DNA of 64,000 bases from Anaeramoeba flamelloides (lineage: Eukaryota > Metamonada > Anaeramoebidae), in NCBI GenBank assembly GCA_027625915.1, contig JANTQA010000008.1:3985001-4049000 (forward strand). Reading direction: 5' to 3'. The notes under the pieces were generated by a model. The model saw only the letters and a list, made by a program, of their open reading frames with translations. It ran no database searches and was not told the DNA's origin. Positions 19,472 through 30,673 of the stretch are shown one piece after another. The position numbers and the translations under genes were made by a program. Every line of letters starts with the position of its first letter. The stretch's first letter is position 1.

Positions 19472-22258
19472 TTCAGTAAGTCATATAACTACTTTGTATA
19501 TAAGATATCTTAATATTTTTAATATTGTCTTTTTGATAATTAGTGTTTACTAAAAAAATTAGATTTGAGTGTTGGTTTAGGAGCGATATAAAAAAATTGT
19601 TTTCTGTCTACAGTGGAAGGTTTTAATTTTCTGAATAGTTTATTAACTAAAACTCAATTATTAATGTTATAATCGTTATATGGTATTCTTGGGTTTTCAA
19701 AAACTAATATAGTATTTTTCAAATTAGAAATCTATATTCTTAAGGTTTATTGTACTTGAAATTTGAAAAAAAAGATTGTACTGTGGAATCGGTGAAAAAA
19801 ACTGGCTATTTTGCTATTAATTAATAGATCTAAAACTTTATTTGACTTTTAAAGGTTGCTAAAAATGGAATTATAGGAATGGAGGTTTATGAATTCCAAA
19901 TTTTTTCTGAATAGTGTAAAATAAATTCAGAAATCCTAGATAAAAAAAGTGGATAAAAAGTTTTATATTGAGATTCCAATACTGTCTTGGTTTTACTATT
20001 AATTGTAAAATAAATCGGACAAAATTTTCATTTATCTTTCCAAAATTAAATTATGATTTCAAAAATCCTTTGAATACAGAATTTTGATAGTCCCGATCCT
20101 CTAACCACGTTAAACACGTTATATGGTTGAAAAATAATTCGATTTTCAAAGATTATTTCAAAGATTTTTTTTGGAACGATGAATGAAAATTTTGTCCGAT
20201 TTATTTTACAATTAACAGTATTTGGAATTTTTATAAAAATTTCAAATAATTGTTTTTTAAAAACAAGTAATCATGGAAAAGAGACATTCTGATCATAAAT
20301 TTTTTTCATGTGGATTAAAAAAAACAGAAATCTCTAATTAATACACCTAAAATAATAGAAATATTTTTGATATCAAAAAAATTTAATTGTGAAGATGAAA
20401 AAATTGGATTTTTTTTCGAAGAAAAACAGTTTTTATTTTAATTTGTTATTCTAAAACCGATGGGTTTTTAATTACTCTTATTTGTCCAAATAACTATAAG
20501 AATTGTTTTCATTGTATTTTTTCAGGTTTAGAATGGAAATATATATATATTTTTTTGAATATTTACAAGTAGAAATTCATATTTATAAAAGTTTAACATT
20601 CAAAATTTAGGATAATTTTTTTTTTTCAAAAAAATTTAAAAATTCTTTTCCAACTAGTAATAAAATAAATTTAAATTTTAAACCTAAACTAACATCTCTC
20701 ACTTATAAATAATAGCAAATAGTAGCCAAAAACAAAAAATCAAAAGTGTGTCATGAATAGATAAAAAAAATCGAGCTCAAACCAAATAAAAATTATAAAA
20801 AATAAAAAATACAAAATTATAGATAATTTTTTCAAACCTTTAACTCAAAGAAGATCTTTTAATAAATACAATCAATAGACATAATACATTGAACTTAAAA
20901 ATATAAAAATAATAAATTGTTATGAAATATCCAAAAAGAAAGAAGAAATTGAAAATGTAAATTAAATTCCCAAACAAATATTAATAGTAAGAAAGAAAGA
21001 AAGAAAAGGATACATACCCCAAATTAACAAATTTTTTATTCTATCATAATTAGTAGGTGGTTCAAAACTCTTATTATTCAAATTATCACACCCAAAACTT
21101 CAATTTTAAAGGTCGGGGATATTTTTTTTTTTCATTTTTCTGCTCTGTTATAATTAAATTAAAAATGTATGTTTTATCCATTTTTATTTATTTTTGATTT
21201 ATTTCATCTTTGAATTAACAAAAAAAAAAAGTGTATTTCACTAATTTTTTTTTCTTCTTTAAGATATTTGAAACAAATTCTTATTCTTAAAAATCAGAAC
21301 TTTGTAAATATTTAATATTAAGAAGGTGCTAATCTAAACAAAGAAAAAGTAACAAATTTCATTTGGTCTAAAGTTTATCAAATATTTAGACCTCTTTAAT
21401 AAATCAAATTCAGGTGATGATCAAGAAATTTTTCATAAAAAAGGAACAAAAAAATCAGCCCATTCAGCAATCATGGTGAAAAAAAAAAACCTTTTTTTAT
21501 AAGTTTTTACTTTTTTTTAATTATTTTTTTGATCTCTTTCATTTCTTACTTTGTTTTCTCTTTTTCTTGTCTTTGTTAAACAATAAACCTTTTTTCCTTT
21601 TCTATTTTTTTATAGAAAAGCATTCTTGCCGTTATAATCTCATCGATATTATAGCACAGATAAAAAAACTCTAAATATAAGTTTTTAGGATTCAAGGCAA
21701 AAAGGTAGTACTTTTGGTAAATCACTTCTCTTAATTAAAAATAAATATTAATAAAAATAATCTGAATTTTTTCATAAAAAAAGAACATCCAAATTTTCAA
21801 GTGTTATCTTTGTAAATTTACCCCTTTTTTCAATCTTCAGAAATTGTTTATTAAACTAAAAATGGTAAAAAAAATCTATCATTTTTCGACTAACAATTTT
21901 TTGAAGAATCAAAGGTTATTCTAAGAACTGAAATTAATTTTAAAAAAAATTAAAACAAAATTTTCATTTAGAATCATCACCAAAAGAATAAATTTTCAAT
22001 TGTGGGTAAGGTTAAATACAATTTCAAAAAATGAATTGGTTGTGGTTTAAAAAACTTTGGCTGTAAGCCTTAAATTAATCATGGAAAATAAAAAAAATTT
22101 AATCAGAAAAATTTTATATTTTAAATTCAATTGTTGTTTTGGTAAAAATAATCTTTTTTTTTTTTGAGGCAAAGCCTCATAATTTGTTGTGTTTTTAGTA
22201 TGATAAATATTTCTTTTTTAAAACAGTGATTAATTTTTTGGAAAGTTCTTCAATTCTT
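19472..22258. other. Intergenic region between the TPR gene and eL18
   Basis: No gene seen. It contains an inverted-repeat element at 19997-20222 and a partial dispersed repeat at about 21440-21700 (CTCTTTTTCTTGTCTTTGTT followed by a TTATAATCTCATCGATATTA segment). The remainder is AT-rich with T-runs. Confidence 0.55.
19997..20222. mobile_element. Short inverted-repeat (foldback) element
   Basis: The left arm contains TTAATTGTAAAATAAATCGG followed by ACAAAATTTTCATT. The right arm (about 20170-20222) is its complement with a few changes. The arms are about 50 bp and the spacer about 120 bp. There is no coding capacity, so this is a MITE-like palindrome. Confidence 0.6.
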
Positions 22259-23011
22259 TTAAACTTTAAAGGCTTTAGATTTTCTTCTTCCTCTTGCTTT
22301 TTCAAATTTTCTTCCTTTGCTTCTGACATGTGGCTTAGCGTGGCTCCCTGGTATACCTGTTGCACCAAAGTGTTTTACTGCTTCTCTTGATTTAACTCTT
22401 CCTCTTAAGAGAACGGTGTTGGATCCTTTTGGTCTGAGGAGTGCTAATTGATCAAAGGTTAAACATTCACCTTTTTTGTTTGTTTATTGATTGTTTATTT
22501 TTTTATTGATTGTTATTTATGAAAGTTGAAAATTGGTTTTTTAGTGGAATTAAATAAGACTAGACAAAAATAACAAAAGGAAAATAAAAAAAAAAAGAAA
22601 GCAAATAAAAAATATCAAAAAAAAAAAAATTTCTTTTTTTTTAAATTCAAAATATTTACCTCCAGCTTTGGTAATTCTTGCACGAGCAGTTTTGGTAAAT
22701 TTAAGAGCACAAATTGACATTTTTGGTACTGTGAAGAATCTTTCATCGTTTGTTACTGTCCCAACAACAACAACGATCATTCCTTCACCTTTGACCATTT
22801 TCATTTTTCTTGCAATTCTCGAAACTGAGACTGGTGGTCTGTTTGTCTTTGAAAGACAAAGTCTTTTTAAAATTCTTTTGTTGAATTTGGAGTTTGTTCT
22901 TCTTGCTAAGAATCTATAAAGTTTAATTAACAAAGCTAGATAATTGTCAGTTCCTTTTGTGTTTTTTCGAACAACTTTTCTTTTGTGTTTATTTTTGATA
23001 TCGATACCCAT
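22259..23011 (-). CDS. RPL18: 60S ribosomal protein eL18 (two exons)
   Basis: Exon 1 is 22660..23011 and exon 2 is 22259..22470, separated by a 189-bp phase-1 intron (donor GTAAAT, acceptor AAAAAG). The product is 187 residues, the usual eL18 length. It starts [16 protein letters not shown] and has [38 protein letters not shown] and [13 protein letters not shown], all close to animal and yeast eL18. Exon 2 supplies [35 protein letters not shown] and a basic end. The intron interrupts the AGG codon triplet ([12 protein letters not shown]). It is a structural protein of the large cytosolic subunit. Reading through the donor would add a spurious Phe-rich tail, so the open frame to 22550 is not the real 3' end. 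Confidence 0.95.
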
Positions 23012-26000
23012 TTCTTAAAATTCTAAATAAAAAAAAATGATTTGCAATCAAAATTCATATTTCTTTTTGAGAACCTCTTCAATTTGAAACGAAAATAAAA
23101 CTGTTTACTGTTGAAAAGGGTTATGGTGACTTTATAGTTAAGTTCGGATTATCTAAAATTTTGTTCCTTTCAATTTATTTTTTTAAGGTTGTTGTCTCTT
23201 TCAACTTATTTGTATATTATTCTTCACTAAAAAAATACTCCATTGAATTTTTCAACACTTGTCAATTAAACTGACATTACAATGATCCAAATAATGTATG
23301 CCCAAAGCCTATAATCCGTGTTTAAAAATATAAGACATGCTTTGTTTTATTCTTATTCCAATGTAACAGCCAATTCACTACCCAGAAGTATACTTAAGTT
23401 CAAATCAATTTTGAAGGTCAATTAAATGATTTTTCAAGTAAAATTTTAAATTAGGAATCGAATTTGTTAAAACTTTTTCGTAATTTCTCATTTTTCTGAA
23501 AATATTTTTTTTTGTTTTGGTTTTTTTTTTCATGGACAATTTTCTCTTTGAGAACTTAATTAAGATGTTAAGATAAAAGATAAATTTTCTCTTTGAAAAT
23601 TTTTCATGAATTGATGAAAAATTTTTTGGATAAAGTTTTTTTAATGTTGAAAATATATTCCAAAAATTTAATCTATTTTTCAAGATAAAAGTTCCTATTT
23701 AATCTTTTATTTTTTTGATTTCTTTTTAAACAATAGAACTTTAAGAAGTCAGCACCAAATTTATTGTGTCTTATTGTCAGTTTCTTTGATATTTTAATGT
23801 ATAGGTCTTCTATAACATAAAAAAGAAACACACCTTTTTCTTTTGGATCATAAATTAAACTTTTTTGCAAGAATTATTTTGACAACGTATTTTCAATATT
23901 GTTAAAAATTTTCTGATCATATTCTTATTTCCAATTCTTAAATATTCCTTTCATTTAGAATATTCAATTCAATAGAAAATCTATCAGTTACTCAAATAGA
24001 AAGGGATAATCAATTGTATCACTTCCCACTTCAGATATTTGTAGAAAAAAAGTGATAAAATTTCCATTTTATTACCATTTTCCATTAACTTTTTCAAATA
24101 TCCATCGATAAATACAGATTATTACTTAAAAAACTTGATTTGGTATGTAAAAGAAAAATAAAGAAAATCAATTGAATTTTTTTCATCATTTATCCTGAAA
24201 AGACCAGTAAAACCGAATTTGTCAAAATAAAAATAAAATGAAGATGGTAAGAAATAATATTTCAGATTTTTCTGTTCTAAGCAAGTGTTTTTCAGAAGAT
24301 TAAGAGAAATCATATAATCTAATCTTCTAAAAGGATATTAAAAAAATATAAAATTGTAGGTAAAAAGATGGGAATTACAATGAATTTTTACTTTGACAAA
24401 TTTATATGATGAAATAAAATTTTTTTCTATTTTAGTATATTGGTTTTATGATAGATTTTTTTTTGTTTTATGCAGCTAAAGATAAAAAGATGGTGCTTTA
24501 AAGGCAAAATACACATCAATAATTGAAAAAAAAAAAGTTCAAATAATTATTGAAAGAATAATTTTTTGTAAACAAAGTTTTTTCTGTAAAAATCTTTGTT
24601 TTATATAAAATATTTGAATGATTATGGTAACTTTTTTTCAAAAAATTCAACTTAATTTATTATGTTAGTAAAATTCATTGTGTTTGGTTTTATCCAATAT
24701 TCTTATCAAATTAAATTTTAGTTTTTTCATATCAAAAATATTTTTTCTTTTTCAAATTTTTTATTATTATTTTATTTATTTTATTTTTTTTTGTTTTGTA
24801 GGGATGAAAGTAATTTCCCCTTACAATTCTAATTTAAATTTTTATTTTTTTAATTAACATTTCTTTTTTTCCTTTGTTTCATTTTTTAATCTCGTTATTT
24901 TATTCTATTTTTTTTTATCATAAGAAAAGAAAATGAAAATTCTAAGAAAAAAACAAATAATTAAGAAAAATAGTGTTATATAATGTATTTGAAAGTGAAT
25001 ATATTTATTAGTAAAATAATCTTCTTATTAATATTTTATCACTAAAAGTTCAAAATTTAAAATTCCTTTATACTCATTAGAATAATATAGCTTGACTTTA
25101 TTTTAAGGTTTTTGTTCTTATTTTTTTTTTTTAATTTTTCTAATATTTAAATTTTGAAAGTATATACGAATTAAAAAAAATAATAAAATATTATCAATAT
25201 CTACAAATTAGGTGTCATTCAATACTTATGGATATATTTTTATAGAAATTTCATATTACAAATGTCTCAGAAATATTACAATATTACTGGTTATTTTTTC
25301 TTTCATGTATTCAAATTTACTTTAATTTTTTTTTCGTTTTTTTCCGATAATAAAAGAAATACTACATATTTATTAACCCACCCACCCTTTTTTTTTATTG
25401 GGGTTAATAAATTCTTTCTTTTTGAAATTTTTTCTATTATTCATTAATATACCACAACACAATTAGTTTAAATGGTATATCTTAATCAAAAAAATCATTA
25501 TCAGAAAGAAGAAAAGTTCACCAGAATGGAAAATATTTCAAGTTTTTTAAAAAAAATATAGGGAATTTCTTATACTTAATAAATAATTATGAAAAAATTA
25601 GAAATGTCTCAAGGTGGTATTACTAAACTTAAATAAACTTTATACTCTACTTGAAATTAATGGTCCCAATATAAAGTTCTCTCAGAGTTATATATAATAA
25701 AATATAAATTATAATAAATATTCTTCATCGCGATAGACATACAACCCTCTTTTTGGTGAAATATTTTGAATTTGGATGATCACATTTTATATTTTAGTCC
25801 ATCTGAAAAAAAAAATTATCAAAAGATAATTATATATAAAAAACCCATGAATGGTTAGTAATACCAAAATATTTATATTTAAATAAGAATATGAGGTGTT
25901 ACCAAGTTGGGAATTATTAATTATCTCGAAAGATTTTTTTTTGCAACTAAGATTTTCTAATAAAATGTCTACTCAAACTATACCTAAATTTGACTGTCTA

Positions 26001-26790
26001 TTAATCTCTTCGAAGCTTTACTTTTTTCTTCTCCTTTTTATATTACATTGACTTGTATGTGATCAATTCTGTCGAGTAATGGAATTACCTAAACAGTTGG
26101 TATTATTATGGTAGTGATTTAGAAATCTTACACATTGAAGGAAAAAGCCAACAAATCATTCAACACACGAGATACAAAAAAAAAATTACAATCAAGTTTT
26201 AAGTGTCTTGTTTTTTTTTATTTTTTTAATCTTTTATTTCATGCTTTTATCTCTTTTTCTTTTCTTTGCTCAAAAATAATTTTTTTTTTCTTTTCATTTT
26301 TTAAAGAAAAAACTATCCGATGAATTATAATCTTCCCTACATTATAGTTAAGATAATTTTTTTAAAAATAAATTTTGAGTTTAAGAAAGCGCTTCCAAGT
26401 GTCGTAGAGTACCTGGGTTTTTTTTAATTTAAGAAATAAACGGAAAATTAAATAATTTTTTGGTTTATTTCTCAAAGTAAAAAAAAACCTAACGGTCCAC
26501 ATTCTATAATCTTGTTTAATCTCTTCTCTTCTAATTAATAATAAAAAAATATATTTAAAACTTTTTAATAGGAAAAAATTTATTTTTTAATTAAACAATT
26601 TTATCAAAACACATTTTTATTGTTGTTATTTTTTCTCCTCAAAAAGATCGTCAAATTTTTTTATAAAAATCAACAATTTAAATAATTGAATGGTTTAAAA
26701 TAATGCAATCATAAATATTATGCTAAGAATAATAATCGTGAGAAATATGATAAGACTATATAATAATAATAAAAGATGTAATTTATAGAT
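23012..26790. other. Intergenic region upstream of eL18
   Basis: No gene supported. The region presumably includes the eL18 promoter just above 23011, but I recognise no motif there. Short reading frames at 23405-23870 and 24122-24313 lack any family signature or splice context. The end of the region (about 26055-26545) is a copy of the composite dispersed repeat also seen near 33000 and 60430. Confidence 0.5.
26055..26545. repeat. Composite dispersed repeat, copy A
   Basis: It shares the order of blocks with the copies at about 32995-33870 and 60425-61285: GGTATTATTATGGTAGTGAT (compare 60620), AAGGAAAAAGCCAAC, a CTTTTTC-rich stretch, AATTATAATCTTCCCTACAT, a GTGTCGTAGAGTACCTGGGT block, then TTTAATTTAAGAAATAAACG and AAAAACCTAACGG. 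It is a shortened copy. Confidence 0.6.
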
Positions 26791-28188
26791 TTAATAAACA
26801 CCAATTTTTTGAAAAAATTTGAGTCTAATTTGTGGTGTAATTGACAATGTTAAGGAATTTAATTCATAAAAATATAAACTAAAGGGGTCTTCAAAATTAA
26901 TATATTTTCTGATCCATAATAAAATTTGCGATTTATTGGAACCGAAATGATTTTGATTTTTTTCAAATAATTTTGGCAAAAATATTTGATTATATTCTGG
27001 CTCAGTCAAAATATTTCTATTTAAGCATTCAATTGTATTTTTAGATAATTGTGCATCAAGGCGTTTGTAGTCATAAATTGATAATATGGGTGATTGGTTA
27101 GTGAAATTAATCAAAGAAAAATGAATTTTGGGATCAATTTTTTCAAATTTACAATTTTCTACATGTGTTGAAATTGAATAATTTGAAGAGATTGTTGATT
27201 CGATACCAAAAACACCAAATTTAATGTCTGCCAGAGTATAAATATTACCACCAACATTATATTTACTCATATACATGAAATTTTCTAACGTGTTGAAATC
27301 ATATGGATGGTGATTTTTGATTAAAGAATGTACAAATAATAAATTATAAATATTAATAAAAAATGCTATTTTTTTATTTTCAGTATATTTCTTTAGCCTA
27401 TTTAAATCGATTCTTTGCAAATTTGCAGTTAATTTTTCAAATTTATAAAAAGCAACCGTTTTGGATAAATTCATGAAATCAATACAATCTCTGCTAAAAC
27501 AAGTATTTGCCTTTAGAATATCAATTAATATCCCCAATAATCTTATACTCAACATACCTTCATCTTTCACTGGTTTCGGTTTTTTCTTCCCCTTTCGACT
27601 TCTAGAATTTCTATTAATCACATTTAGAATTTTATTTTTTTTTTCATTTTGAAATAATTTTAATTCTAAATGTTTCTTTGATTCTAAATGTGTATTTTCT
27701 TTCTGATCGGTATCTAATAACTGAAAAAATAGATTATCCAATCGAAATAATTTAAAGAAATGCTTTGAAATTATTTTTTCAACCATTTGATGAATTTTAT
27801 CATATATGTTTATATTTTTATAATTTCTCAGATTTGATTTCATGTTTTGAAGTATCGAATATTGAAATCCAATTGAAAATATACCAGTTGATTTAAAATA
27901 AGTATCAAATATGTAATTAGTTATTTCTTTAGAATTCTATGGAAAATATTATTTAAAAAAAAAAATGAAAAAAGAATTTAATATTTTAATAGAAACACAA
28001 ATTTAAATATTTCCAAAAATAAAGATATTTACCTTGGAAGAATAATATTTTTTAAAAAGTCCCATATCAAGATAAAAGAGAAAAATTTCTGAGAGTTTGT
28101 TTTTCGATAAATATTCCAAATAAAACATTTTTGAAAGTGGGTAATTGATAATATCTTCAAATTTATTAAATTTTACTATTTGCTTCAT
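26791..28188 (-). CDS. RGS-DUF547 domain protein (two exons)
   Basis: Exon 1 is 28033..28188 (52 codons) and exon 2 is 26791..27936, joined in phase 0 across a 96-bp intron (GTAAAT...CCATAG), giving 433 residues. Residues about 8-130 look like an RGS domain: FEDIINYPLSKMFYLEYL and FLFYLDMGLFKK match its opening helices, and after the splice SKEITNYIFDTYF and ISKHFFKLFRLDNLF match its closing part (the SFPRFL position). RGS domains speed GTP hydrolysis by heterotrimeric G-alpha subunits. Residues about 210-380 match DUF547: KIAFFINIYNLLFVHSLI, VGGNIYTLADIKFGVFG, DPKIHFSLINFTNQSP. DUF547 has no defined reaction. A basic KGKKKPKPVK linker separates them. The Met at 27843 is internal, because the RGS half lies upstream of it. 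Confidence 0.8.
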
Positions 28189-29249
28189 TTTTTTCGTTCT
28201 AAATGCACTTTTCCTCGAAAGTAGCCGGTTAGCAGATCTATTTCGGATTTTATTTATTTGTTTATTATTATTATTTATTTAGTTATTATTATTATTATTT
28301 ATAAATTTTGGAGGGGTTGTGTTTATGAATGTATTGAAAAAAATAGGAATTCAAAGAAAAAGAATAAGAAAGTTTTTTTTATTAATTATATTAAATCAAA
28401 TTATAATGACATGAATCCGTAATAAGTTGTTTTTTAGTTTTCTTTTCGTTTTGTTTTGTTTTTTAATTTTGGAAAAAAAAAAAAAAAAGGGGGGGGGGGA
28501 TTGAAAGATTTTCTTTATTTTTTTGAATTAAAAAAAAAAAGGGTTTACAAAGTCAGTTACTATTGTATTATTATTTAAAAAAGAGAGTGAAATTATAATC
28601 CTTTCTTTATTTTCTTAGCGGTAAAAAAGGGTCAAAAGTAATTGCTACATCATGTATACATTTATTTTTGTTAGACTGGATAAATGATTTAGTATAACTG
28701 AAAATTAAAAAAGTTATCATTTTTTTTTCAGAGCTCGTCTAAAAAAAATTACAAAAAATAACATGTCAACAATGATGATTTAATTAGCTTAAACTTTCGA
28801 TCAACTTTTTGACGCTTGCTTACTCTTTCAATTTTAGCTATTTTCAAATTGTGAATTTTTATTTTTTGTTATTCAAAATAACTTTTTAGGATGATGGTGA
28901 GAGTTTCTAATTATTAAAATTTGAGGAATTGTGGGATAAATCAATTTAGTAAATTTTTATGTAGATCAATTATAGCAACTTATACTAATTTTCAAAAAAA
29001 GTGAAAATTAAAAGAGTCTTTTAATCATCTGACTCATCCAATTTGAATGTTTTTAACAAACGATAATAATATAAAATTTTCGAGTTGAAAATTTCAAGAT
29101 CAAATTGATCAATTTGTTTGATTTTGGTACTTTAAAGTTGATTTTTGGAAATTCTATAATCGTTATAATTTTTCAAAATTATTTAAAAAATTAATAGAAT
29201 TTATTCCATTTTTTTTTTATTTATATTATAAAAGAAAAAAATTTTAAAT

Positions 29250-29955
29250 AAACTCTGTTTCATTCAAAGGGGCCTAACGTTTTTTTTCAAATATCAATTA
29301 TTTTATATAATTGACCTTTGAAGAACAAATAAGAAATAAACAGAATAATACACATCAAAGAATTGTTGATATATGTCTGAAAGAAAACTAATTAATCAAT
29401 AGATTTTCTTAAAAATTGAAAAACTCAAATTATTATGGGACCTATTGAGAAAAACAACAATGTTTGTTTTGAACTTCTACTGGTATTTGAATAATAAATA
29501 TGAAACAATTTTCACTTCATTTTTCATACCTTTCTTTTAGAAATTAAGCCCCCAAATGAAGTTTTTTGGTATTTGTGGTCTCTATTTGAAAAAGGAAATG
29601 AAAATGAAGTGAAAATTTTTCACATTTATTAAACAAATATCAAGATCAAAGATTGAATAAAATTGCAATAGAAATCAATATGAATTCTCAACAATCATTT
29701 CCACAGTTTCAATAACCTTAGAATAACACATTTTTACCAAGTGACTATTGATATTGCAATAAAAAAATTTTTTGCAACTGAATGACGTTTTTAAAAAAAA
29801 ATCGAAAAAAAAAAACAAAAATGTGTAAAAATGTGAAAAAATGATTTCAATTTGAAAATTTTCAAAATAAAATTTTTCTTCTAATATCTATGCAAACCCT
29901 TTAAACACATGTATTATACCATTACAATTGGGCCCCTTTGAATGAAAAATAGTTT
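29250..29955. mobile_element. 706-bp TIR element (best-preserved copy of a dispersed family)
   Basis: Terminal inverted repeats of 25 bp (29250-29274 and 29931-29955) share TTCATTCAAAGGGGCC perfectly, with two mismatches in the outer part. There is no reading frame of note inside. Internal blocks such as TTTTACCAAGTGACTAT recur at about 9950 and 51590, identifying a non-autonomous family. Confidence 0.7.
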
Positions 29956-30227
29956 ATATTTGTTTATTTTTTTTGTTTTTTTTTTATTTTATTTTAATTA
30001 TTGGTATTAATTATCCCGTTTATCATAATAACTCTTGCACTTTTGTTCATTTCTCCAAGATAAGAAAATTATAATTCTCTTTATTTATTTATTGAGAGAA
30101 GGGAGTAACCAAAGAAAATTTACTAAATAAAAAAGAGAAGAAGAAAAATAATTAAAATATCAAAGTAAAAAAATATTATATCATTTACATGACCAAATTA
30201 AAAATTATCCATGTTCTGAAACAGGCG

Positions 30228-30290
30228 GAGAAAATTATAATTCTCTCTTGGTGATATTATAAATATCACCTATCGAGAATTATAATCTGC
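30228..30290. repeat. Nested hairpin
   Basis: ATTATAATTCTC and GAGAATTATAAT form the outer stem, and GGTGATATT with AATATCACC the inner stem around a three-base loop. The stems are nearly perfect over roughly 55 bases. The outer sequence AATTATAATTCTCT also appears once more at about 30069. Confidence 0.6.
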
Positions 30291-30673
30291 ATATTTTTTT
30301 GAATTCTCTAAAATAACGCCAGATATCATCTTTTGGGATACGGCCTGAAAGAGAATAAGACATTGATTTTTTTATAAAAATTCAAATTTGTTATTGTCCA
30401 ATTCTATTAAACAGTTTAAACATTTAATTTTATAGCACATGATTTTTTTCTTTCTTTCTTTCTTTTTTTTTTTTTAATGATTAGACCTGTAAAAAAATAT
30501 CTTTCACATAATTATTGTTTAACAATTATTTTTTGAATTCATATTTAAAGTTTAATTGGAAGAGAGAAAAGCATTAATAATAATCAATTTCCATTGGGTA
30601 TATAGAGAAAAAAGAAAAAACGAATTATTATTTTTAAAAAAAAAAATAAAATAAAAAAAAAAAAATCTAATAA

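Larger units (their letters stand above)
28189..30673. other. Intergenic region with A-then-G tract, TIR element and hairpin
   Basis: No gene seen. It holds a run of 16 A then 11 G (28473-28499), a 706-bp TIR element (29250-29955), and a nested hairpin (about 30228-30290). The part next to 28188 is the presumed promoter of the RGS-DUF547 gene. Confidence 0.55.

Noticed and set aside
23405..23870. Two adjacent minus-strand frames (92 and 65 codons)
   Set aside because: No conserved motif, no joining splice signals and homopolymer-driven composition.
27843..27843. Met at this position as start of the DUF547 gene
   Set aside because: The reading frame continues upstream to a clear CCATAG acceptor, and the upstream part completes an RGS domain, so this Met is internal.
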